Under the pieces are notes generated by a model that was not told the origin of the DNA, ran no database searches, and saw nothing but the letters and a program-made list of their open reading frames with translations. Positions 33,796 to 39,931 of a stretch of 39,931 nucleotides of DNA are shown here, piece by piece; the stretch's first letter is position 1; each line of letters starts with the position of its first letter. Location: NCBI GenBank assembly GCA_028819005.1, contig JAPPMP010000004.1, positions 1-39,931 on the forward strand, written 5' to 3'. This stretch comes from Acidimicrobiaceae bacterium. GTDB lineage: Bacteria; Actinomycetota; Acidimicrobiia; Acidimicrobiales; Aldehydirespiratoraceae. The translations under genes and the position numbers were made by a program.

Positions 33796-34343
33796 ACGGT
33801 TTCGGTGGCGGCGTTGGACACGCGGGCGTGATGCCAGTTCGAGATTTGGCGCCGCCAACGCCAGATGGTCCGTCCGAGCCGGTTGATCTCCGGGGGCAGG
33901 CAGTTGTCGCAGAACTCGACGGCGAGTCGGTCGACAGTCCCAGCGCCGAGGCCGGGGTCGGCGATGCCGCAGATCCCGCGCAGTGTCTCCTTGGCGTGCC
34001 AGGCGTCGCGGACCCCGCCGCGGGGCCGCCGGCGTCGAGCAGCCCAACAGCTTGGTCTCGCCTGTCACAGTGACGCGTTCGTGTGCTGAGGCCAGCAGTT
34101 TGCGGGCCCGATGCAGCGGGTCGTGTTTGTGTCCTGCGGAGCCGGGCCGCCGTTGCTTCCAGTGCTCTACGGCTGAGTCCGGCAGGTGTGCGGGGATCTG
34201 AGCCGTGGAAGCTCCGACGTCTGTCGAAGGCATGGACATCACTCCCGAGGAGCGTGCGGAGACGCCGAACCCGAGCAGAATCTAGGTGATAAAATTATAT
34301 TTTATGTTTTTCAATGTCATACCCCTGTGCGAGGGTGTGACCC

Positions 34344-34871
34344 ATGTGTGCTAGATGCGAAGGATACGGCGAAGAGCAGGTCGGGCGAATGTACGACCTG
34401 ATGATCGATGTGCATGGGTTCGCGATGACCCAGGTACGAAAACACGGCCAGAACGGCTGGACATACACCATGGGGCTGCGCGACCGGTTTGACCATCCGG
34501 ACCTGCTGATCGTGCACTTGACGCCTGTTGTCCAAGCCGAACTGGCTTCGAAGCTCGGTCAGTTGGTGGTGAACGACGGGACCCTTGATCACGAGGTCCT
34601 GGTCGCATCCGACATCGAACTTGTCCCAGTGCACCCGAAGCACTTTCGAGACGGCCTCGTCGCCGAGTGGGTCAACCGCTACCGTCGCTTTCCCGAGGAG
34701 GGTGATTTCCTCCAGGTCATGATGGGCCCCGGCCAGTTGTGCGAATGCTGCCAGCACAGAATGCAGCGCCTCGACGATCCGGCGCCCTTGCAATTGCATC
34801 GCAAGAATCGACAACAACGCCGAGCCGAGCGGCGGCACCGCCCGAGGCCGTCAAACAATCGCCGGAGGTGA
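34344..34871 (+). CDS. DUF4262 domain-containing protein
   Basis: A 175-residue protein with the DUF4262 layout: an N-terminal CARCEGYG motif, an RMYDLMIDVHGFAMTQV helix and strand, WTYTMGLRDRFDHPDLLIV, and a second CxxC-like cluster (CECC) at about 133-136. The tail (about 150-175) is very basic and probably disordered. Function unknown for the family, which is common near mobile elements. Upstream 34283-34320 is AT-rich and may hold its promoter. No good Shine-Dalgarno is seen. Confidence 0.75.
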   Translation: MCARCEGYGEEQVGRMYDLMIDVHGFAMTQVRKHGQNGWTYTMGLRDRFDHPDLLIVHLTPVVQAELASKLGQLVVNDGTLDHEVLVASDIELVPVHPKHFRDGLVAEWVNRYRRFPEEGDFLQVMMGPGQLCECCQHRMQRLDDPAPLQLHRKNRQQRRAERRHRPRPSNNRRR

Positions 34872-34880
34872 ACGGCGATC

Positions 34881-34915
34881 CTCGGTGATTGGCACCGCCC
34901 AAGGCGGTCTCCGAG
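34881..34915. terminator. Strong stem-loop after the DUF4262 gene
   Basis: Inner stem ACCGCC-CAA-GGCGGT (34894-34908) with an outer CTCGG/CCGAG pair (34881-34885/34911-34915). No T-run, as is usual in high-GC actinobacteria. Confidence 0.45.
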
Positions 34916-34925
34916 CGCAACCCGT

Positions 34926-34931
34926 TACTGT
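34926..34931 (+). promoter_or_regulatory. -10 hexamer, leaderless start of the split-barrel gene
   Basis: TACTGT, 6 nt before the ATG at 34938; no Shine-Dalgarno. Confidence 0.5.
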
Positions 34932-34937
34932 TGAAAC

Positions 34938-35273
34938 ATGAGTCTTGCAGTTGAGTCAGGGGATCTTTCAGGTGTTGCACAGCAGCATGGTCCGGCTGCC
35001 TATGTGCTGACCACTGGAACCGACGGCAGGCCGCGGGTCATTCACGTGGGCGTTGACGTGGCCGCCGACGGCACCATCTCAGCCGTTGTCGGCAGAAGCG
35101 CCGCCGCAAACGCCATCGACCGCCCGAACGTATGCGTCCTATGGCCGCCCGCCGCCGACGGTTTCAGCCTGATCGCTGACGGCACAGCCACCGTTGAGGG
35201 CGAACCAAGCCCCGATACTCAAGTCACCATCGCGGTTGCCTCGGCCGTGAGGCACCGCCCTGCTCGGACCTAG
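34938..35273 (+). CDS. Pyridoxamine 5'-phosphate oxidase-like split-barrel protein
   Basis: A 111-residue protein of the flavin-binding split-barrel superfamily: AAYVLTTGTDGRPRVIHVGV, then the RSAAANAIDRPNVCVLWPP strand-turn and FSLIADGTATVEG. The family includes FMN- or F420-dependent reductases and heme or cofactor-binding proteins. It is shorter than most members and ends in a basic tail, so enzymatic activity is uncertain. Convergent with the HNH gene, with 29 bp between stops. Confidence 0.7.
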   Translation: MSLAVESGDLSGVAQQHGPAAYVLTTGTDGRPRVIHVGVDVAADGTISAVVGRSAAANAIDRPNVCVLWPPAADGFSLIADGTATVEGEPSPDTQVTIAVASAVRHRPART

Positions 35274-35302
35274 CGCTCGCTTCGCGAAAAGAGGGGCAAG
35301 CA

Positions 35303-36478
35303 CTACCGCAGCAATCTGAGCGCCTCGAGTTTGCCTTTCTCCCCGAGCGGTCGGATTCCGGACTCGGAATCCCATACGCCTGTGGTTGCATCAATTGCCT
35401 GATATGTGTGGAGAGTCACGCTGCGGACGCTGTTGATGTCCGTCGGCCAATTGTGGGCTTGGGCACATTTGCGAATCTTCTCGGAGTTCTCCTTGAGATA
35501 GTGCAGCCATCGCTCGAGCGCAGCAGGTGCGAGAAGCGAGTCGGATTTCTTGCTGTTGACGCTGGGTGTGGTCATGAGGAAGTTCTCGACTTGCGACAAC
35601 CTCGCCCGCGACCAGGGCAGCACATGATCCAACGACCTGCCGGTTGCAGCCAGCGAGCGACCCGTGAGGATGCAGTGTTCCCGTTGAATGCGGACCAGCT
35701 CTTGACGCATCTTGACGGGCGGCATGATCCTGTCGCGGCCGAACAGGTGGGAATAGACATCGTCAATCGGCAGTTCGAGCGTCTCCCGGTTTATCCTCAT
35801 GACAGCCTGAGCGAATCTGAACTCGATCAAGGGACGTAGAACGCCGGCGAATCTGATCAGGCTCTCCGCCACGCCCGGACGCAGCTTGAGCCCCGACCGG
35901 TCCTCTGCCAAGTCATAGAGGAACGGATCGGGTTTGCCCGGCAGCTCCTGAAGCAGACGCACAGGGTTCTTCAGCAGAGCGACTTGAACCCGCGCGAGCG
36001 CGGTTTCGAGTGCCTTCTGCCACTGCAGATGCCATTCAGAGCCTTCGAGGAAGCGCCTGACCATCTGTAGGGGTTTGTCTTGGAGATCTCCGCGGCCGTA
36101 GTCCTTCAGCACTTCCCGGAGTCTGCGAATCTCCTGCATCACCAAGGTGTCGTCCGCGACAGTGCCGTCTTTGCGCTTCTTGCGTGACGAACTCTGACGC
36201 AGGGTGACACCGTTGTAAGGGCGTGCATGCTCCCAGTGGATTTCGAGGTAGCGCTCTGCCAGCGCGGCTCGGGGGATGCTGCGAGCGTCGCCGCTGAGTG
36301 ACGGAGCCAGGTCGAGCAGGGTGAGCAGCAGGCCGAGTTTGTTGGTGCCTGTCATCGCGGCGCGATCAAGAATGTCGAGGACACCCAGGACTGGATTCAA
36401 CCGCAATGAGCTACCGGAGTCACAAGAATTCACGCCAGTGACCGTAGCTTCAGCTTTGGGACCGGGCGCGGTGCTCAC
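35303..36478 (-). CDS. HNH endonuclease, third gene of a toxin-antitoxin operon
   Basis: A 391-residue protein starting at GTG 36478, whose start overlaps the relE stop by 4 bases (GTGA). The N-terminal 270 residues are helical (AAMTGTNKLGLLLTLLDLAP, then ALAERYLEIHWEHARPYNGV). A variant HNH motif follows: HCILTGRSL, LDHVLPWSR (Asp284-His285) and VNSKKSD near residue 314, the pattern of the HNH_4-like group, where DH, N and a Lys-rich end build the metal site. No methylase or CRISPR gene is near. It could be a DNA-targeting effector held by the Phd-RelE pair, or a defence nuclease that uses the pair as a stabiliser. The longer frame to 36586 is antisense-free but conflicts with relE. Confidence 0.85.
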   Translation of the reverse strand: MSTAPGPKAEATVTGVNSCDSGSSLRLNPVLGVLDILDRAAMTGTNKLGLLLTLLDLAPSLSGDARSIPRAALAERYLEIHWEHARPYNGVTLRQSSSRKKRKDGTVADDTLVMQEIRRLREVLKDYGRGDLQDKPLQMVRRFLEGSEWHLQWQKALETALARVQVALLKNPVRLLQELPGKPDPFLYDLAEDRSGLKLRPGVAESLIRFAGVLRPLIEFRFAQAVMRINRETLELPIDDVYSHLFGRDRIMPPVKMRQELVRIQREHCILTGRSLAATGRSLDHVLPWSRARLSQVENFLMTTPSVNSKKSDSLLAPAALERWLHYLKENSEKIRKCAQAHNWPTDINSVRSVTLHTYQAIDATTGVWDSESGIRPLGEKGKLEALRLLR

Positions 36479-36753
36479 ATTGATCGGTATGCGTCTCGGC
36501 GATGGGCGACGCGAAGGATCACCACTTCCCGTTGGCTGTCGTTGATCCGATAGAGAATTCGGTAAGTGCCTCGGCGGACGCTCCACAGCCCCTCCAGCTC
36601 GTTTCGCAACGGCACGCCCATCCGTTGAGGATTTTCAAGCAGCGCACCGGTGATCAACTCGATCACAGCGGCGGCGACTGCTTCGGGGAGTTCTTCTGAG
36701 ATTGTGTTGGCGGCCGGGCGGGTGACGACGATTTCGTACGGCCCGTCGGTCAT
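36475..36753 (-). CDS. RelE/ParE-family toxin
   Basis: A 92-residue RelE-type protein: YEIVVTRPAANTISEELPE, then NPQRMGVPLRNELEGLWSVR, GTYRILYRI and a VVILRVAHRRDAYRS end. The conserved RxGxYRxxY and HRxxxY signatures of ribosome-dependent mRNA interferases are kept. It is coupled to the antitoxin by an ATGA overlap at its start, and to the HNH gene by a GTGA overlap at its end. Confidence 0.92.
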   Translation of the reverse strand: MTDGPYEIVVTRPAANTISEELPEAVAAAVIELITGALLENPQRMGVPLRNELEGLWSVRRGTYRILYRINDSQREVVILRVAHRRDAYRSM

Positions 36754-37019
36754 GAACGCAGCAGCGCCCGAACGGCGTCAACTCCGCGAGTCACGTCGCC
36801 CTCGACATACGAGCAGTGCGCCTCAGCCAGTGCCTCGACGGCTTCAGTGTCTTCCAGCACTGCCAGGGTCTCTTCAAGCGATTCAAGATCTTCGGGACTC
36901 ATGAGTACAGCTGCAGGCGAGCCGTTTCGCGTTATCACGACGCGCTCGTGGTGGGCGCTGACTCGTTCGATGTACTCCGAGAAACGGTCCCGAACCGTAC
37001 GAAGTGATTCGCTCGACAT
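36750..37019 (-). CDS. Phd/YefM-family antitoxin
   Basis: An 89-residue antitoxin beginning MSSESLRTVRDRFSEYIERV. The Phd/YefM DNA-binding half is HERVVITRNGSPAAVLMSPE, and the acidic C-terminal half (LEETLAVLEDTEAVEALAEA) wraps the toxin. The start at 37019 rather than 37112 is chosen because similarity begins there and two perfect palindromes sit directly upstream. First gene of the three-gene operon with RelE and the HNH nuclease; such antitoxins normally repress their own promoter. Confidence 0.92.
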   Translation of the reverse strand: MSSESLRTVRDRFSEYIERVSAHHERVVITRNGSPAAVLMSPEDLESLEETLAVLEDTEAVEALAEAHCSYVEGDVTRGVDAVRALLRS

Positions 37020-37022
37020 GGC

Positions 37023-37046
37023 CACAATTGTGCCACGCGTGCACGC
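37023..37046 (-). promoter_or_regulatory. Two palindromes at the Phd-RelE-HNH promoter
   Basis: CACAATTGTG (37023-37032) starts 3 nt before the antitoxin start codon, and GCGTGCACGC (37037-37046) lies 4 nt further upstream. Both are perfect 10-bp palindromes. CACAAT may be a weak -10 at 7 nt, which would make binding here directly repressive. Confidence 0.5.
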
Positions 37047-37113
37047 CAAGTCAACACCCGCACCACCGAATCGGTGCGTTGGCGCCTGAGGCATGCGCCG
37101 CGGTTGAGCCATC

Positions 37114-37119
37114 TAGGCT
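37114..37119 (+). promoter_or_regulatory. -10 hexamer supporting a leaderless TTG start
   Basis: TAGGCT, 6 nt before TTG 37126. Confidence 0.45.
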
Positions 37120-37125
37120 GATGGC

Positions 37126-37983
37126 TTGTCTGTTCTGCTCGCCGGTATGGCCTCGGCCTTGTTGGGTTGCGGCGATTTCTTCGCAGGCGTAGGCGGGCGT
37201 CGAACCGGTCACCCGGGTGCGGCGACAGCGATCGCCTGGGAGGCCTCGCTGGTAGGCGCGATCGTTGCCGGACTCTACGTGCTGGTCTTTCGTCCGAACG
37301 CCTTTAATGCCGACGATCTGCTCTGGACTCTCGCAGCGATCCTGTTCTTCTCGCTGGCGCGCCCGCTGCTGTATCTGGGCATGGAACGAGGTCCGATGTC
37401 GATCTTCGCACCGGTCATCGGTGTGGTCGGACTGGTCGTTCCCGCACTCGTCGGACCTCTGACCGGCCAAGCCCTCACCGGTCTGGAATTGCTGGGAGTG
37501 CTGGTGGCCGTTCCGGCAGTCGTGCTGGTCGTGGCTGAAGGCAAGTTTCCGTCCATCGACTCCGTCCGCCACAGCCCGGCGCTGGGGCTCGGAGTGATAA
37601 CGGGCGCGCTGATCGGTGCCACGAGCTTGTGTTTCGGCCAGATCGATCCCGACGCGGGAGCGATCCCGGCCTTTGTAGTTCAAGCCGGCGCGGTGGTGTT
37701 GATCCCGCTTGTTGCCATGGCATTCAGGCCGATGGCGCCCATGCGGGCCGAGGTTCTCCGTTTCGGTCTGTTGGTTGGACTCGTTGACGCGGGCGCCATC
37801 ATCGGCAGCGTGATCGCGTATCAGCGCGGCAATGTCGCGGTGGTCGCGGCGATCATCGGGTTCGCGCCAGTGGTCACGATCACGTTGGCGTGGAGGGTGT
37901 TCGGCGAGAAGGTCTGGCGTTGGCAGTGGGTCGGTGCCGGTTTGGCCACCGTCTCGATTCTCCTGTTCGCCGCGGCCATATGA
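37126..37983 (+). CDS. EamA/DMT-type permease
   Basis: A 285-residue membrane protein with about ten helices in two related halves (for example LLAGMASALLGCGDFFAGVG in the first and LGLGVITGALIGATSLCFGQ in the second), as in EamA drug/metabolite transporters. The conserved PVVTITLAWRVFGEKVWRWQ before the last helix matches the EamA C-terminal signature. Substrate unknown. TTG 37126 is favoured by the -10 placed 6 nt away; ATG 37147 is the alternative and would shorten the first helix. Divergent from the Phd operon. Confidence 0.82.
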   Translation: MSVLLAGMASALLGCGDFFAGVGGRRTGHPGAATAIAWEASLVGAIVAGLYVLVFRPNAFNADDLLWTLAAILFFSLARPLLYLGMERGPMSIFAPVIGVVGLVVPALVGPLTGQALTGLELLGVLVAVPAVVLVVAEGKFPSIDSVRHSPALGLGVITGALIGATSLCFGQIDPDAGAIPAFVVQAGAVVLIPLVAMAFRPMAPMRAEVLRFGLLVGLVDAGAIIGSVIAYQRGNVAVVAAIIGFAPVVTITLAWRVFGEKVWRWQWVGAGLATVSILLFAAAI

Positions 37984-37985
37984 CC

Positions 37986-38030
37986 CGATGACTTGTGTTT
38001 CGATGACTTGTGTTCCGATGACCTGCGACC
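37986..38030. repeat. Three 15-bp tandem units after the EamA gene
   Basis: CGATGACTTGTGTTT (37986-38000), a one-base variant (38001-38015) and a diverged third unit (38016-38030), beginning 3 bp after the stop codon. Confidence 0.75.
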
Positions 38031-38074
38031 ACATGATTGGGATGAGCCCGTGATCCGGATGACCGGCGTGCTTA

Positions 38075-38247
38075 GATGCCCCGCAAACAGGCAGAGGATT
38101 TCGGTGTGCCCGAGAAGGGCAACATGTGGTGCTCACACAGCGAGATGCCCCGCAAGCAGGCAGAGGATTTCGGTGTGCCCGAGAAGGGCAACATGTGGTG
38201 CTCACACAGCGAGGCGCCCCGCAAGCAGGCAGAGGATTTCGGTGTGC
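38075..38247. repeat. 69-bp tandem repeat, 2.5 copies
   Basis: Units at 38075-38143, 38144-38212 and a partial 38213-38247, nearly identical. 69 bp is 23 codons, so frames stay open, but no start signal or known product is seen. It is part of the 545-bp spacer 37984-38528, which contains no recognisable gene. Confidence 0.9.
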
Positions 38248-38367
38248 GAACAGCTTGATTTGCGGGGCTGTGGCCCGAGCGGCCCGCCCGCACCCGAGCG
38301 GCCGGTGACCGAGAGACGAAGCGAGATCGGCGATCGACCGGGGCCCGCCCGCGCCCGAGCGTCCGGT

Positions 38368-38417
38368 GAGCGCAGCGAACAAGAGCGGGGGGTGGAGCGC
38401 AGCGAACAAGAGCGGGG
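38368..38417. repeat. 23-bp direct repeat
   Basis: Identical copies at 38368-38390 and 38395-38417, period 27. Two related GC-rich segments around 38275-38310 and 38340-38370 are also near-duplicates. Confidence 0.7.
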
Positions 38418-38528
38418 AACAACGGGTTGCAACTCGAAGGCCTGCCTTTTTGCGCGGCCTCTTGCTGTTATCTTTAGCCGGGCGCCTCGCCCGCCGCTCC
38501 AACTCAACCCAGCCAACAGGGGAATCAA

Positions 38529-39749
38529 ATGACTCCAGCACTGCTCCACCCGTTCGCCTCTCCGGCCAAGTCAGCAGTCGACTACGTGTCGATCGTGCGT
38601 GGAGATGGCAGCCGTGTCTTCGATTCCAACGGCAAGTCCTACATCGACGGCCTCGCCAACCTCTGGCTGTGCCAGGTGGGCCACGGACGCCGAGAGATCA
38701 TCGACGCAGTGGCCGCGCAGATGAGCGAACTGGAGTGCTACAACACCTTCAACCCCTACACCAATCCTGCCGCAGATGCTGCCGCGGAATCGGTCCGGGC
38801 GCGCTCACCGCACCCCGACGGGCGTGTGTTCTTCGGTTTGGGCGGATCCGATGCCGTGGACACCGCCCTCAAACTGGCACGCCTGACAATGCAGCGTCGA
38901 GGCGATGCCGACCGCCAGGTCATCATCCGTCGCGAGGGCGGGTATCACGGGACCAACATGGGAGGCACGAGCGCCCAGGGCATCGACTTGAACCGGGAAG
39001 GATGGGGTGATCTCGTGCCGCACTTCGTCGAGGTCCCCCGTGACGACATCGAGGCGATGGCCAGAGCCTTCTCGGATCATGGTGAGCGTATAGCCGCGGT
39101 GATCACTGAACCGGTGCAGGGCGCGGGCGGGGTGTGGCCGCCGCCCGACGGATATCTGCCGGCGCTGCGGAGACTCTGCGACCTCCACGGTTCGCTGCTG
39201 ATCCTCGACGAGGTCATATGCGGTTTCGGGCGAACGGGGGAGTGGTTCGGAGCGCAGCGCTTCGGTGTCGTGCCCGACATGATGACCTTCGCCAAAGGGG
39301 TCACCTCGGGTTACCAGCCCCTGTCGGGTGTGATCGTGTCGCGCGCGTTGTGCGCGGAGATGGAGGATCCCGACTTCATTCTGCGAACGGGATACACCTA
39401 CTCGGGCCATCCGGCTTCGTGCGCGGCTGCTGTCGCCAACATCGAACTGATCGACAGCGAAGGACTGTTGGCGAGAGCGACCGAGATCGGTGCGCAACTC
39501 GAAACAGGCCTCAAAGCGCTCGCCGACGACGGCACTATCGAAAGCTGCCGTGGGAACGGGGCCGTCTGGGCGGCCGAACTCGGCTATGACACGACGGCCG
39601 TCTGGAACGGCCTGCTGGAGCGCGGAGTGATCGTGCGGTCGATGGGCACTGCGCTGGGGATTTGCCCGCCGCTGGTGATCTCGGCAGGCGAGGTCGACGC
39701 GATCCTCGACGCCATCAGCGATGCCGTTGTCGACGCCGGGCCCGACTAG
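38529..39749 (+). CDS. Class III PLP-dependent aminotransferase
   Basis: A 406-residue fold-type I aminotransferase of the omega-amino acid:pyruvate/GABA group. It shows GLANLWLCQVGHGRREI, the cofactor-binding GGSDAVDTALKLAR, REGGYHGTNMGG, ILDEVICGFGRTG with the PLP-ring Asp, and the Schiff-base Lys256 in MTFAKGVTSGYQPLSG. Substrate is probably an omega-amino acid or diamine, with pyruvate or 2-oxoglutarate as acceptor; the sequence does not decide. GGGGAA lies upstream of ATG 38529. The stop codon is inside the first unit of a tandem repeat. Confidence 0.93.
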   Translation: MTPALLHPFASPAKSAVDYVSIVRGDGSRVFDSNGKSYIDGLANLWLCQVGHGRREIIDAVAAQMSELECYNTFNPYTNPAADAAAESVRARSPHPDGRVFFGLGGSDAVDTALKLARLTMQRRGDADRQVIIRREGGYHGTNMGGTSAQGIDLNREGWGDLVPHFVEVPRDDIEAMARAFSDHGERIAAVITEPVQGAGGVWPPPDGYLPALRRLCDLHGSLLILDEVICGFGRTGEWFGAQRFGVVPDMMTFAKGVTSGYQPLSGVIVSRALCAEMEDPDFILRTGYTYSGHPASCAAAVANIELIDSEGLLARATEIGAQLETGLKALADDGTIESCRGNGAVWAAELGYDTTAVWNGLLERGVIVRSMGTALGICPPLVISAGEVDAILDAISDAVVDAGPD

Positions 39750-39850
39750 CCACGGGTCCGGTTGTCCACGGGGTCCGGTTGTCCACGGGTCCGACTAGCC
39801 ACGGGGTCCGGTTGTCCACGGGGTCCGGTTGTCCACGGGTCCGACTAGCC
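39742..39850. repeat. Nested tandem repeat starting at the aminotransferase stop
   Basis: A 49/50-bp unit (39742-39790, 39791-39840, partial to 39850) begins with CCGACTAGCC, which contains the gene's own stop codon. Inside each unit a roughly 17-bp subunit (CCACGGGGTCCGGTTGT) is repeated. The remaining 39851-39931 shows no gene. Confidence 0.9.
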
Positions 39851-39931
39851 CCGAAACCGAAAAGGCAGGGGACGTAAACACAACGGAGCGTGAGAACGAA
39901 GTAACCGAGTAGCAAAGGGTAGGAGGCGAAA

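Larger units (their letters stand above)
33632..34242 (-). pseudogene. Decayed ISL3-family transposase, C-terminal part
   Basis: Minus-strand translation in several frames gives typical ISL3 segments in order: AGHKHDPLHRARKLL, TGETKLLG, VRDAWHAKET, DRLAVEFCDNCLPPEINRLG, RTIWRWRRQISNWHHARVSN, VDNLIKRV, and YRIRSLLYAGKPNWSLLNTL. At least two frameshifts lie near 34000-34030, and an in-frame TGA (33732-33734) interrupts the C-terminus. The first half of the transposase and the left end are missing. It is a dead copy that separates the higBA operon from the DUF4262 gene. A 21-bp tandem duplication has occurred within it. Confidence 0.85.

Noticed and set aside
34367..34377. Left end of the ISL3-type element (GCGAAGAGC-like)
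   Set aside because: It falls inside the coding part of the DUF4262 gene and the match is too short; the left end is probably deleted.
38075..38247. CRISPR array
   Set aside because: Units are contiguous 69-bp copies with no unique spacers, and no cas genes are present.
38076..38258. 60-residue ORF made of the 69-bp repeat
   Set aside because: No ribosome site or leaderless -10 precedes it and it consists solely of repeat units.

Overview
The window comes from a high-GC actinobacterium. A WhiB protein, a DtxR/IdeR-type regulator, a DivIVA-like protein, a UPF0182 membrane protein, a long Lhr helicase, a Zincin_2 (DUF2342) metalloprotease and a MutT-type gene next to ppk all point that way. 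The presence of an MreB protein and the overall gene mix suggest an uncultured Acidimicrobiia-like lineage, but that placement is inference.

Layout. 0-3.6 kb (minus strand): a small DUF1214-like ORF, an ACAD10-like phosphotransferase, a MaoC-type hydratase and a TetR regulator with a duplicated operator-like site. 3.7-6.9 kb (plus): VWA protein, WhiB, TatA and a small unknown protein. 6.9-12.1 kb (plus): a tightly overlapping operon of ROK kinase, polyphosphate kinase, Nudix hydrolase and MFS permease. 12.1-20.7 kb: Zincin_2 protease (minus), an atypical SDR preceded by a chain of mini-cistrons, MoaE, a small membrane protein, an MreB with an apparent CTG start, a HEAT-repeat protein and a small membrane protein (minus), a PDZ-Lon protease and a DivIVA-like fusion. 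20.8-29.6 kb: UPF0182 protein, DtxR-type regulator (minus) and Lhr helicase. 29.7-37.1 kb is accessory: a roughly 800-bp heptanucleotide array read into the tail of a DUF222/HNH (13E12-type) protein, a HigB-HigA/ImmA operon whose third gene is cut by a decayed ISL3-type insertion sequence, a DUF4262 protein, a split-barrel flavin-type protein, and a Phd-RelE-HNH nuclease operon with all three genes overlapping. 37.1-39.9 kb: EamA-like permease, repeat-filled spacer and a class III aminotransferase.

Three window-wide patterns stand out. First, at least 13 genes, mostly the first gene of a transcription unit, carry a TANNNT hexamer only 6-9 nt before the start codon and lack a Shine-Dalgarno site. 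This is the signature of leaderless transcripts. Downstream operon genes instead use GGAG-type sites or 4-bp stop-start overlaps. Second, short tandem duplications (7-72 bp) are very frequent and often begin at, or contain, a gene's 3' end. Others sit in-frame inside ppk, lhr, the DivIVA-like gene and a transposase remnant. Third, toxin-antitoxin operons here carry extra third genes, one of them an HNH nuclease; this Phd-RelE-HNH cassette is the best candidate for an undescribed system.
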